Shown here: one piece after another, positions 16,159-24,129 of the stretch
Layout of the letters: each line of letters starts with the position of its first letter
Numbering within the stretch: the stretch's first letter is position 1
DNA from: DUUI01 sp964345765
GTDB lineage: Bacteria; Bacillota_I; Bacilli_A; Erysipelotrichales; Erysipelotrichaceae
Length of the DNA: 37,313 bases
Direction: 5' to 3'
Assembly (NCBI GenBank): GCA_964345765.1
Contig: CAYFSJ010000011.1
Span: 1-37,313 of the forward strand
The notes under the pieces: model-generated
What the model was told of the DNA's origin: nothing
The model's database searches: none
Seen by the model: only the letters and a program-made list of their open reading frames with translations
Position numbers and translations under genes: made by a program

Positions 16159-17208
16159 CTATTCAGCGAAGCGATTTTTGTGATCATAGCGATCAAAATG
16201 TATATCATCACTTTCTAAGTAATGATAAATCTCATCAACAATCTCTATTCCTTTTTCGAGATATTCTTGTTTACGAGATTCGCCACCCTCGCCAGGATAG
16301 CTGACTTTATCAAATCCAGGGGCTGGACTTTGATTGGTTAATTCATCCAAACTCTGGCTCATTGATTTCTTGAAGGCTTCTGTGCCAACAAAGAAACTTG
16401 GATCAAAGATAATATGCATCTGACCTAATTCTCTACCTTGACTTAAGTCGTGATACATTGAGCTAACACCAGATCCAAATGGAACTCCAAGTAACATCCC
16501 AGATAAGATATCAACCATCATCATTAGTCCATATCCCTTAGGACCCGCAATTGGTAATAAGGCATTAACTTCATTTGGATTTGTTACGGATTGACCTTGT
16601 TCATCTACTGCCCATCCCTCAGGGATGTCTTTTCCTTTGCTTTTAGCATCTAAAATTTTTCCCCATGCTTGAACGGTAGTTGCCATATCAAATAGTAAGA
16701 TTCTTCCATCATCAGCAGGTGCACTAAATGAAATTGGGTTAGTTCCATAATAGGGCTCAGTTCCGCCATATGGAACTACCATTGGATCGGATTGACACCA
16801 AGATAATGCTAAACAATCTTCTTTAGCAGCCATTTCAGTGTAGTAACCAATGGCTCCAGAATGTGACATTCTTTTCATTCCAACGACACAAATCCCGTTT
16901 TTCTTAGCAACTTCAATCCCTTTTTCCATTCCTTGCTTAGCGATTTCGAAACCAATACCGTTGTCACCATCAATCATCACTAATGAGGGAGCAACTTGTT
17001 CTATCTTAATATCTGGCTTGGTATTAATTCCACCTTTGACTATTCTTTCACTGTAGTATTCAACTCTTACAGCTCCGTGAGAGTGGATACCCTTTAAGTC
17101 TGACCAAACTAAGATGTCCGTTGTTGTGTTAGCATGATCCTCTGATAATCCTGCTTTCATGAATTTAGTTTTGATTAAATCATGTAATTTTTCGGGTGTA
17201 ACTCTCAT
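16159..17208 (-). CDS. allD: Ureidoglycolate dehydrogenase
   Basis: It oxidises (S)-ureidoglycolate to oxalurate with NAD+. The 349 residues equal the length of E. coli AllD. It belongs to the malate/L-lactate dehydrogenase-like (type 2, non-Rossmann) family: WSDLKGIHSHG with the conserved catalytic His region, GMKRMSHSGAIGYY, GTNPISFSAP, DMATTVQAWGK and GPKGYGLMMMVDILSG are all present. The start overlaps the allE stop by four bases. Presence of AllD together with AllE marks the anaerobic, oxalurate-forming branch of the pathway and not the ureidoglycolate lyase branch. Confidence 0.9.
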   Translation of the reverse strand: MRVTPEKLHDLIKTKFMKAGLSEDHANTTTDILVWSDLKGIHSHGAVRVEYYSERIVKGGINTKPDIKIEQVAPSLVMIDGDNGIGFEIAKQGMEKGIEVAKKNGICVVGMKRMSHSGAIGYYTEMAAKEDCLALSWCQSDPMVVPYGGTEPYYGTNPISFSAPADDGRILLFDMATTVQAWGKILDAKSKGKDIPEGWAVDEQGQSVTNPNEVNALLPIAGPKGYGLMMMVDILSGMLLGVPFGSGVSSMYHDLSQGRELGQMHIIFDPSFFVGTEAFKKSMSQSLDELTNQSPAPGFDKVSYPGEGGESRKQEYLEKGIEIVDEIYHYLESDDIHFDRYDHKNRFAE

Positions 17209-17975
17209 AATTTAATATCTCGATTACAGTCTTTTGAATAAACATAAGAGAGTGGTTCGTCACCAACCGCGTAAGCAGCTTGTGGACAATAAGCTCCCAT
17301 AAAGATATAATCGCCTTTTTCTACTGGCATCCATTCACCATCTAAGTGATACATTCCTTTACCACTTAATAGATATGCACCATGTTCTTGGACATGTGTT
17401 TCGATGTAACCATGACTAGCACCTGGTTGGAACGTTAAGATATGGAAATTCATATCAAATCCTAAGTCAGATGGTAAGAGATTAACGATTTCAACATCTT
17501 TCATATCTTCGTAGTAAATAACTTCAAGATCTTTTACATTCCCAATAACCCGATGAGCTTCATAACCTTCAATTGGATCATATTTCTTCTTGTATAAGAA
17601 TACGACACAGTCTTCTTGACTTTCGTTTCTAAACTGTAATGGTTCTTCCACTGGACAATAAATGTATCCACCTTGTGTTAGAGTCTCATCGTTGTTAACA
17701 ACACATTCTCCACTAACGACATACAGGAATGTTTGAGTTGACTCTTGTGTAAACCCGTCATGTTTTCCGCCAGGATGAATATGAACTAAATAGTCAACAA
17801 AATGTGCCCCTAATAAAGGCGAGCCTAAAATAGTCACGCTACAGTTTTCAAATCCAGGAACAACATTCTTAACTAGCCCATCTGGTTCAATTAATGCGTA
17901 AACATCTTTCTTGATTTTTGAACGGGTGGACAAAGTGTCTTTTCGATATCCTAATTTATTATTTAAATACCCCAT
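17205..17975 (-). CDS. allE: (S)-ureidoglycine aminohydrolase
   Basis: It converts (S)-ureidoglycine to (S)-ureidoglycolate and ammonia. The 256 residues form a bicupin. The first cupin spans about 55-125 (HIHPGGKHDG, TFLYVVSGE). The second, metal-bearing cupin (about 175-245) holds FQPGASHGYIETHVQEHGAYLLSG split across the metal His and Glu/Gln ligands. The end CNRDIKL matches the conserved C-terminal tail of the family. It is the first gene of the minus-strand operon, with an AAGGAGG ribosome site and a TATAAT box upstream, divergent from pucR. Confidence 0.92.
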   Translation of the reverse strand: MGYLNNKLGYRKDTLSTRSKIKKDVYALIEPDGLVKNVVPGFENCSVTILGSPLLGAHFVDYLVHIHPGGKHDGFTQESTQTFLYVVSGECVVNNDETLTQGGYIYCPVEEPLQFRNESQEDCVVFLYKKKYDPIEGYEAHRVIGNVKDLEVIYYEDMKDVEIVNLLPSDLGFDMNFHILTFQPGASHGYIETHVQEHGAYLLSGKGMYHLDGEWMPVEKGDYIFMGAYCPQAAYAVGDEPLSYVYSKDCNRDIKL

Positions 17976-17997
17976 GTATTTCCTCCTTCTTAGTCAA

Positions 17998-18003
17998 ATT
18001 ATA
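17998..18003 (-). promoter_or_regulatory. -10 box of the allantoin operon
   Basis: The minus strand reads TATAAT at 18003-17998, 23 bases before allE with an AAGGAGG ribosome site between. At 16-18 base spacing no -35 resembles TTGACA; that position is instead occupied by one arm of the inverted repeat at 18022-18045. This is what an activator-dependent promoter would look like. Confidence 0.6.
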
Positions 18004-18021
18004 ACAAGACTTGACAAGGTT

Positions 18022-18064
18022 AACATTGTATGAATTGACAATGTTGGATATATAATTGTACAAT
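18022..18064. promoter_or_regulatory. Candidate PucR operator and pucR -10 region
   Basis: AACATTGT (18022-18029) and ACAATGTT (18038-18045) form a perfect eight-base inverted repeat with an eight-base spacer. A second site, the perfect palindrome ATTGTACAAT, lies at 18055-18064 and shares the ATTGT/ACAAT core. A TATAAT for pucR lies at 18051-18056, overlapping the second site, with AAGGAG at 18071. The first site covers the -35 position of the divergent allantoin promoter. The arrangement suits activation of the operon and autoregulation of pucR by one protein. Confidence 0.6.
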
Positions 18065-18081
18065 GTGCACAAGGAGTAACT

Positions 18082-19674
18082 ATGCTAGATTTAAATACTT
18101 TATTAGAAGATTCTCGTTTTTCTTATTTGAAAAGGATTACGGATGAAAAGACCTTCAATAAGATTGTTCAAGTGGTAGATTCTACTGAAACACCTGATGT
18201 ACAATTCTATCTAAAACCATATTCAATTCTATTAACCACAGGAATGGTCTTCCAAGATAATCAAGAAGGTTTAATTACGATGATTGATGAGCTAAATGAT
18301 GTTAATTGTAGTGGTCTGTTTATTAAGCTTGGACGTTATGTAAAAGAGCTTGATCAATCAGTTGTTGATTATGCCAATTTGTTAGATTTCCCAATTGTAC
18401 AAATTCCTTTGGATAAAACATTAGGGGAGGTCTATAACGAACTATTAACTTATGTTTGGGATAATAAGAATGAACAGTTAACCTATGCCTTTAACATTCA
18501 AAAACAATTGCATGAATTACTTCTTCAAAATAGTAATCCCCAAGACATTCTTAATAGTTTAGGGAAAATGTTTAATGTTGATATTGCCTTAATTGATCCT
18601 TTTGAAGAAGTAAGTGCAACTTCATTAGAAACATTGTTGAAGTTTGAAGAACAAGAATTGATTCAACTTATCAAAAAAGAAAAGCCAACCTATGCGATGG
18701 CTGACTTAATTAAAGATAAAAATGGTGTTTCACATCATTGTGTGGTTGAGCTAGTTCAATTAAATATGACCTATCCATATTATTTAATTATTGTCGATCC
18801 AACACATTTAGTTTACCCTGCTTCATCCTTTGCGATTGACCAAGTAATTATTATTTTATCGTTTATTCTATACCGTGATTTAAATCTAGATTATCAACTG
18901 ATGGCTAATCGAGAACAATATTTAAGTCAAAATATTCAAGACCGAGAAACTTTGGTAAAAGTTGGTGAAGAGTTTGGTGTTAGAATGTCTCGTCATTATC
19001 AATGTATTACTTTACAGTTACTATCTAAAGTGAGCAAGAAGATAAACCTTGAGGCAATGGAATGGTATACTCTTATTTACAACTGGCTTAAGAAACAAAT
19101 ATCAGATATTCCTAAAATAATATTATTCCCAGATCGTTCTTCACATTCTTATACTTTCTTATTACAAGATGTTGCTTTTAGTGAAGTAATCGATCGGTTT
19201 GTTATGATTCATCATCGTGTGAAAGAGAATTTTAGTATCGATAGTCAAATTGGCGTTGGTCTACAAATTGATGATATTTCAGATTTAGAGAAAAGTAAAA
19301 GAGCATCTCAAAATGCTCTAAAGAGTAAAAATATTGATAAGAATTATCCAATGATTCAGCATTTTGAAAGTTATGACTTTAAATCTTTATTTAATGAAAT
19401 TCCACTAGACCATCGTTTAGATTTCTGTCAGTCTGTCCTAAAAGATTTATATGATTTAAATGATGAGAATAAGGTTGAACTCATGAAAACACTGAAAGTA
19501 TTCTTAGATAATAATAGCGATTATGCGATGACCGCTCGACAACTTTATGTGCATCGAAATACCGTAAGGTATCGAGTTAATAAGTGTAAAGATATTTTAA
19601 ACAGCGATTTACTTGATAGCAGACAACTCTTTGAAGTTCATATTGCGCTAAATCTTATAGAGAAAAGTCTTTAA
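18082..19674 (+). CDS. pucR: PucR-family transcriptional regulator of purine/allantoin catabolism
   Basis: The 530 residues have the PucR layout. An N-terminal purine-catabolism domain spans about 1-130 (MLDLNTLLEDSRF ... DFPIVQIPLDKTLGEVYNEL), followed by a long middle region including a GGDEF-like segment. The C-terminal helix-turn-helix spans about 480-530, with TARQLYVHRNTVRYRVNKC and the end DSRQLFEVHIALNLIE. PucR of Bacillus subtilis activates purine-degradation genes in response to uric acid, allantoin or allantoate. Divergent placement from allE with a shared inverted repeat supports control of the operon here. Its stop overlaps that of the convergent DUF2500-like gene by four bases. 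Confidence 0.9.
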   Translation: MLDLNTLLEDSRFSYLKRITDEKTFNKIVQVVDSTETPDVQFYLKPYSILLTTGMVFQDNQEGLITMIDELNDVNCSGLFIKLGRYVKELDQSVVDYANLLDFPIVQIPLDKTLGEVYNELLTYVWDNKNEQLTYAFNIQKQLHELLLQNSNPQDILNSLGKMFNVDIALIDPFEEVSATSLETLLKFEEQELIQLIKKEKPTYAMADLIKDKNGVSHHCVVELVQLNMTYPYYLIIVDPTHLVYPASSFAIDQVIIILSFILYRDLNLDYQLMANREQYLSQNIQDRETLVKVGEEFGVRMSRHYQCITLQLLSKVSKKINLEAMEWYTLIYNWLKKQISDIPKIILFPDRSSHSYTFLLQDVAFSEVIDRFVMIHHRVKENFSIDSQIGVGLQIDDISDLEKSKRASQNALKSKNIDKNYPMIQHFESYDFKSLFNEIPLDHRLDFCQSVLKDLYDLNDENKVELMKTLKVFLDNNSDYAMTARQLYVHRNTVRYRVNKCKDILNSDLLDSRQLFEVHIALNLIEKSL

Positions 19675-19958
19675 TAATCAAACCGATCATCATAGGCATG
19701 GCGCTCAAAGTGGTTAAAGCGAGTGCCCTGATATTTAAGCTTACCAGTATCACCAACCTCATGATTAAACAAGACATCTTTCTTCACTTTAAAACAACGA
19801 TGTTGTTGGTCCTGGCAATCGAACTCTAAATAGTGCTCACTAAACTCTTGTTGACCCGTTTTATAGTTTTGAACTAACGGTCCTCTTGATTGTTTCTGAG
19901 TAATCGTCGCATCCAAAGTCACAATTTCCTTACGATTGTTCGAATTAAATAAAATCAT
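19671..19958 (-). CDS. DUF2500-like small soluble protein
   Basis: The protein has 95 residues. The pattern VTLDATITQKQSRG ... EHYLEFDCQDQQHRCFKVKKDVLFNHEVGDTGKLKYQGTRFNHFER resembles the soluble part of DUF2500 proteins (short beta-rich domain with GDxGxLxxQGTRF). The N-terminal membrane helix usual for that family is missing; here the protein starts MILFNSNNRKEIV. An AGGGGCG ribosome site precedes the ATG. Function unknown. Its 3' end overlaps pucR and it diverges from queT. Confidence 0.7.
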   Translation of the reverse strand: MILFNSNNRKEIVTLDATITQKQSRGPLVQNYKTGQQEFSEHYLEFDCQDQQHRCFKVKKDVLFNHEVGDTGKLKYQGTRFNHFERHAYDDRFDY

Positions 19959-20018
19959 TTCATCGCCCCTTTTAACAACATTACACCTTCAAAAAGATGT
20001 GAATTAAAGGTAGTAAAG

Positions 20019-20027
20019 TGATATAAT
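20019..20027 (+). promoter_or_regulatory. Extended -10 promoter of queT
   Basis: TGATATAAT, a TGn-extended perfect -10, lies 26 bases before the queT ATG, with AGGGGA as ribosome site between. No good -35 is present, as is common with extended -10 promoters. The short leader leaves no room for a preQ1 riboswitch. Confidence 0.55.
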
Positions 20028-20053
20028 GACTCGGCGTAATAGGGGATATAAAT

Positions 20054-20527
20054 ATGAATTTAATGGACACCGTCAAGAATAGCTTCGTCGCAGCCATCTA
20101 TGTGGTCTTAACCGTCGTCATCGTCCCATACTTTTCATTTGGGGCAGTCCAATTTAGAATCTCAGAAGTTCTACTTATTTTAGTCTTATTCAATAAGAAA
20201 TATTGGGTCGGAATTCTAATTGGAACATTTATCTCAAATCTATTCAGTCCACTGGGTATCATAGACTGGATCGTTGGCACATCCGCATCAGCAATCTCCA
20301 TTTATCTGATGTTAAAGTTTAAACACAATCTCTGGTTAAGTTTATTAATGCCAGTCATCGTCAATGGAATACTGGTAGGGATAGAACTTAACATCGTCTT
20401 TGAAACGCCATTATTGATGACCATCTTATCGGTTGGATTTGGTCAATTTGTTGTGGTGACATTAGCAGGCGGACTATTATATAAACTATTAGAGAACAAT
20501 AAAGCATTCAAACAAATTCTAGATTAA
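20054..20527 (+). CDS. queT: QueT-family transporter S-component (queuosine precursor uptake)
   Basis: The 157 residues are strongly hydrophobic with about five membrane segments. The diagnostic QueT block is present: SFGAVQFRISEVLLILVLFNKKYWVGILIGTFISNLFSPLGIIDWIVG. QueT proteins are the substrate-binding S-components of ECF transporters thought to import queuosine precursors such as preQ1, used for tRNA modification. The energising EcfAA'T module is not in the window, as is normal for group II ECF systems. It is a single-gene unit closed by a strong terminator. Confidence 0.88.
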   Translation: MNLMDTVKNSFVAAIYVVLTVVIVPYFSFGAVQFRISEVLLILVLFNKKYWVGILIGTFISNLFSPLGIIDWIVGTSASAISIYLMLKFKHNLWLSLLMPVIVNGILVGIELNIVFETPLLMTILSVGFGQFVVVTLAGGLLYKLLENNKAFKQILD

Positions 20528-20556
20528 AGCGAAGACACACATGAACTTCGCTTTTT
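20527..20556 (+). terminator. Terminator of queT
   Basis: AAGCGAAG (20527-20534) pairs perfectly with CTTCGCTT (20546-20553), followed by more T. The stem starts on the last base of the queT stop, and the rnmV -10 box begins six bases after the T-tract. Confidence 0.9.
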
Positions 20557-20561
20557 TCGTG

Positions 20562-20567
20562 TATAAT
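20562..20567 (+). promoter_or_regulatory. rnmV -10 box, predicted leaderless start
   Basis: A perfect TATAAT ends six bases before the rnmV ATG, putting transcription start at 20574, the A of ATG. There is no Shine-Dalgarno. The -35 position falls in the queT terminator loop and shows no consensus, so this promoter relies on its -10. Confidence 0.55.
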
Positions 20568-20573
20568 TTATGC

Positions 20574-21083
20574 ATGGAAAAGATTTTAGAAGTAATCGTC
20601 GTCGAAGGACAAAATGACATTAATAAAGTAAAAAGTTGCCTCGAATGTGACTGCCTAAAAACCAATGGAACTCATTTAAGTAAACAGTTTTTAGAAACAC
20701 TCAAAGAACTCAATCAAACTCGAGGTATCATCGTATTAACAGACGATGATTACCCAGGACGCTGGATCAGAACCCAAATCCAAGAAGCATTAGGTAATGT
20801 TAAACATGCCTACATCGATAAGAAAGTATCCAGCACCCCTAAAAAAGTTGGGGTTGAACACGCCAACTGCCAAGAAATCATCAAAGCACTCAATCAAGTC
20901 AGAACCATGAAATCATACCAACAATCCATTACCTATTCAGAATATTTAGACTTAGATCTAGTCTTAAACAGTCAAAAAAGAAATGACCTAATTAAGAAAT
21001 TGAAACTACCAAAAATGAATGGTCGTCGCTTTTTTAATGTCTTAAATATGATGGGAATCAGCGCCAAGGAGTTAGACCTATGA
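20574..21083 (+). CDS. rnmV: Ribonuclease M5 (5S rRNA maturation)
   Basis: RNase M5 trims both ends of 5S rRNA precursor on the ribosome in low-GC Gram-positives. From ATG 20574 the protein has 169 residues. The Toprim domain is clear: IVVEGQND with the catalytic Glu11 and VLTDDDYPGRWIR with the DxD residues 57-59. The C-terminal part (KKLKLPKMNGRRFFNVLNMMGI) is also typical. The frame extends to an ATG at 20541, but that would run through the terminator and promoter, so the internal ATG is chosen. It overlaps ksgA (ATGA), the conserved rnmV-ksgA pair. Confidence 0.93.
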   Translation: MEKILEVIVVEGQNDINKVKSCLECDCLKTNGTHLSKQFLETLKELNQTRGIIVLTDDDYPGRWIRTQIQEALGNVKHAYIDKKVSSTPKKVGVEHANCQEIIKALNQVRTMKSYQQSITYSEYLDLDLVLNSQKRNDLIKKLKLPKMNGRRFFNVLNMMGISAKELDL

Positions 21084-21895
21084 AAACAATATCTCAATAT
21101 TCAGTGACCCAAGAACTACTAAAAAAATATGACTTACACGCCAAGAAACGTTTTGGCCAAAACTTTATTATCGATCCATCAGTAGTAGAAAAAATAGCCC
21201 GTGAATCAGGCGCCAACAAAGAGTCTTGTGTCATCGAAATAGGACCAGGTCTAGGTGCACTCACCCAACAATTATCCTTGGTCGCAGGAAAAGTCATCAG
21301 TATCGAAATTGACGATGATATGGTCGAGATCCTACAAAACGAATCTCAATTAGACAATGTTGAAATAGTCCATCAAGATTTCTTAGAATTTGATCTAAAT
21401 CAATTAAGCTCTGCCCAAGATATTGTTGTCTGTGCCAATGTTCCATACTATATCACAACCCCAATCTTATTTAAGTTGATTGAAAGTGACTTAAACATTC
21501 GTCAAATCACCTTGATGGTCCAAAAAGAATTAGGACAACGATTAGTCGCCCCGGTAGGCTCAAAAGAATACAATGCCCTCAGCATTATTATGGCCACCTT
21601 ATTTGACTTCAAAATAATTATGAACGTCAGTAAACGCTGTTTCTATCCATCGCCTAAAGTTGATTCAGTCGTTGTCGGTTTAATCCGAAAACCTAATACA
21701 AACGATTTAGACGATTATTTTAAATTTGTTAAGCAGTCCTTTACTCAACGACGGAAAACATTGGTAAACAATTTAAAAGAAACAATCGATGTCTTACCTG
21801 CCCTAAAACAATTAGGGCATAATGACATGATTAGACCCCAACAATTATCACCAGATCAATTCAGAGAACTGTATGAGGTGTTGTATGAAGCGTAA
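21080..21895 (+). CDS. ksgA: 16S rRNA (adenine1518/1519-N6) dimethyltransferase
   Basis: The 271 residues contain the SAM-binding motif VIEIGPGLGALTQQL, the acidic SIEID of motif II, HQDFLEF and the catalytic NVPYYITTP (the family's N-L-P-Y/F site, here with Val). The N-terminus KKRFGQNFIIDPSVV is canonical, and SPKVDSVVV and FTQRRKTLVNNL complete the fold. It dimethylates two adjacent adenines in helix 45 during 30S assembly. It overlaps rnmV by four bases and ispE by 11. Confidence 0.96.
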   Translation: MKTISQYSVTQELLKKYDLHAKKRFGQNFIIDPSVVEKIARESGANKESCVIEIGPGLGALTQQLSLVAGKVISIEIDDDMVEILQNESQLDNVEIVHQDFLEFDLNQLSSAQDIVVCANVPYYITTPILFKLIESDLNIRQITLMVQKELGQRLVAPVGSKEYNALSIIMATLFDFKIIMNVSKRCFYPSPKVDSVVVGLIRKPNTNDLDDYFKFVKQSFTQRRKTLVNNLKETIDVLPALKQLGHNDMIRPQQLSPDQFRELYEVLYEA

Positions 21896-22727
21896 AGCAT
21901 ATGGAAAATTAAACCTAGGACTCAATGTCATCAGAAAAAGAGAAGACGGCTATCATGATTTAAGAATGGTCATGGTCCCCGTTGATTTATTCGACACGGT
22001 CGAAATCACCCCTAGTGACAAATTAAAAGTTGAAAGCAACAAATGGTATTTACCCCTCAATGAGAAAAACACCGTTTATCAAGCGGTCAAATTAATGCAT
22101 CAAGAATGTTCGACACCAATGGATTTCCACATTAAACTGGTTAAGAACATTCCAACTCAAGCTGGGATGGCAGGGGGATCCACCGATGGAGCCTGTGTCA
22201 TCAACATGCTCAATGAGATGTATGAACTTAACTTAAGTAAAGAACAACTCATTGATATTGGAGTAAAGATTGGCGCAGACGTCCCGTTTTGTCTTTTCAA
22301 TAAACCAGCCTTAGTACAAGGCATCGGAGAGAAAATAGACTTTCTAGATATTTATGATGATTTCCATTTATTCTTAGTCAAACCTAATTTTGGTATAAAC
22401 ACAAGATCATTATTCAGCCAACTTAAAGTCATTGAAGAGTCTAAAGTAGAATTTGAGAATTTAGTCGATGGTTTAATAAGTGGTGATTATCAAAAAATCT
22501 CACAGAATTTAATCAATGATCTACAACCTCAAGCCATTAAACAACATCCTGAAATTCAATCGATTATCAACGAGTTAATTGACTTTGGCTTTGATAATGC
22601 CTGTATGACCGGCTCTGGTTCTGTTGTCTTTGGTATTACCCAAAATGAACAATTAGTAAGAGATGCCGTCATGAAGTTTTATTTGAAATACCCACTCGTG
22701 AAAAAATCGAGAATCATCGCTCAATAA
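21885..22727 (+). CDS. ispE: 4-diphosphocytidyl-2-C-methyl-D-erythritol kinase
   Basis: This GHMP kinase of the MEP isoprenoid pathway phosphorylates CDP-ME. The N-terminus AYGKLNLGLNVIRKREDGYH is the conserved IspE opening. The ATP-binding motif reads PTQAGMAGGSTDGA, a slightly divergent PxxxGLGGGSSDAA. GADVPFCL and the C-terminal MTGSGSVVFG follow. I chose ATG 21885, four bases behind GAGGTG and inside the ksgA end, over the in-frame ATG at 21873; this gives 280 residues. Its presence implies the MEP rather than the mevalonate route in this organism. Confidence 0.94.
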   Translation: MKRKAYGKLNLGLNVIRKREDGYHDLRMVMVPVDLFDTVEITPSDKLKVESNKWYLPLNEKNTVYQAVKLMHQECSTPMDFHIKLVKNIPTQAGMAGGSTDGACVINMLNEMYELNLSKEQLIDIGVKIGADVPFCLFNKPALVQGIGEKIDFLDIYDDFHLFLVKPNFGINTRSLFSQLKVIEESKVEFENLVDGLISGDYQKISQNLINDLQPQAIKQHPEIQSIINELIDFGFDNACMTGSGSVVFGITQNEQLVRDAVMKFYLKYPLVKKSRIIAQ

Positions 22728-22753
22728 ATGCTACAATAAGTTTGGAGGAATCT

Positions 22754-24124
22754 ATGAAATATGCGATTGTGCTCGCCGGCGGAGTCGGTAAGCGAATGAA
22801 ATTATCCATCAATAAAGTGATGCATAAAGTGGTCGACAAACCCTTAATTGGACATTTAGTCGAAAATCTAGAACAACTAGAAGTCGATCATATTGAAGTG
22901 GTCGTCGGCTATCAACAAGAACAAATAAAAGAATACTTACAAGATCGAGTTCATTACACTAACCAATCAGAACAACTTGGGACAGGCCACGCCCTTCAAC
23001 AAGTGACGTCTTTAAAGGAAAAAAGTGGAAAAACACTCATCTTAGTTGGAGATGTTCCACTTGTCTCTAAAGAAACGATGCAACAACTCTATGATGCAAG
23101 TGATCAGGCAGATTGTGTGATCTTAACCGCTCAGTTTGATGATCCAAAAGGATATGGACAAATTATCCGAGATAATCAAGGTCATGTTAAAGCAATTATC
23201 GAAGATAAAGAATCCGATCCTTCCCAACAAATCATTAAGGAAATCAACACAGGCATCTATTGTTTCGACAATGAAAAACTATTTGACTATTTACCACAAC
23301 TATCCAATCAGAATAGTGTCAATGAATATTTCTTAACTGACTTAATAGAAATATTCACTAAAAACAATTTAACAGTCAAAGCGATTCGGGTTAAAGATAA
23401 TCAAGAAGTGATGGGCATTAATAATCGAATTCAATTATCAAAAGCGAATCGTTACTTGCAACAAAAAATCAATGAACAATGGATGTTAGAAGGGGTCACC
23501 CTAATTGATCCAAGTTCAACCTATATCTCTATGGATGCCAAACTAAAACAAGATATTACCATTTATCCCAATGTTCATATTAAGGGCAAATCCAGCATTG
23601 ATTCAGGGAGTATCATCTATCCAAACTCATGGATTGAAAACAGTCAGATTGGTAAAAACACAACCATTGATAGCAGTAAAATCATGGACAGTGTTATCAA
23701 AGATAATGTTACGGTGGGTCCATTCGCTCATTTAAGAATGAACAGTCTCGTAGAAGATGACAATCGAATTGGTAACTTTGTCGAGCTAAAGAAAACACAT
23801 CTAAAACAAGATTCAAGAGTCGCTCATTTAACCTATTTAGGTGATTCTGAAATTGGATCAAAAGTAAATATTGGATGTGGTGTCGTCACCGTCAATTATG
23901 ATGGGCTCAATAAGTTTAAAACAATCGTCGAAGATGGAGCCTTTGTCGGTTCAAACGTGAACCTTATCGCACCAATTACCGTTGGTAAGAAGGCGGTTGT
24001 AGCAGCAGGCTCAACCATTAGTCAAGATGTCAATAATGGAGATTTAGTCATTGAAAGATCTAAACCAATCATAAAAGAAGGAAAAGGATATAAATACATC
24101 AATAAAAAGAAAGAGGAGGAATAA
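22754..24124 (+). CDS. glmU: Bifunctional GlmU: glucosamine-1-P acetyltransferase / GlcNAc-1-P uridylyltransferase
   Basis: The 456 residues match the family. The N-terminal nucleotidyltransferase carries LAGGVGKRM, a mild variant of LAAGxGTRM, then GHALQQV and VGDVPLV. The C-terminal left-handed beta-helix of hexapeptide repeats (about 250-456) holds HLTYLGDSEIG and GCGVVTVNYDG of the acetyltransferase site. It makes UDP-GlcNAc for peptidoglycan or glycoconjugates. ATG 22754 is placed well behind GGAGGA; the TTG at 22742 lies upstream of that site and is rejected. A possible extended -10 (TGCTACAAT) just upstream may give it its own transcript. It is followed by prs, the classic Bacillota order. 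Confidence 0.95.
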   Translation: MKYAIVLAGGVGKRMKLSINKVMHKVVDKPLIGHLVENLEQLEVDHIEVVVGYQQEQIKEYLQDRVHYTNQSEQLGTGHALQQVTSLKEKSGKTLILVGDVPLVSKETMQQLYDASDQADCVILTAQFDDPKGYGQIIRDNQGHVKAIIEDKESDPSQQIIKEINTGIYCFDNEKLFDYLPQLSNQNSVNEYFLTDLIEIFTKNNLTVKAIRVKDNQEVMGINNRIQLSKANRYLQQKINEQWMLEGVTLIDPSSTYISMDAKLKQDITIYPNVHIKGKSSIDSGSIIYPNSWIENSQIGKNTTIDSSKIMDSVIKDNVTVGPFAHLRMNSLVEDDNRIGNFVELKKTHLKQDSRVAHLTYLGDSEIGSKVNIGCGVVTVNYDGLNKFKTIVEDGAFVGSNVNLIAPITVGKKAVVAAGSTISQDVNNGDLVIERSKPIIKEGKGYKYINKKKEEE

Positions 24125-24129
24125 GAAGA

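Noticed and set aside
18011..18040. TTGACA at 18011 and 18035 as -35 boxes for pucR
   Set aside because: Neither is at 16-18 bases from a -10; the distance from 18040 to the TATAAT at 18051 is only ten bases.
19959..20053. preQ1 riboswitch before queT
   Set aside because: The leader after the extended -10 is only about 20 bases long and shows no preQ1-type hairpin with an A-rich tail.
20541..20573. Extended rnmV start at ATG 20541
   Set aside because: This segment is the arm of the queT terminator and the rnmV -10 box; RNase M5 proteins begin at the ATG at 20574.
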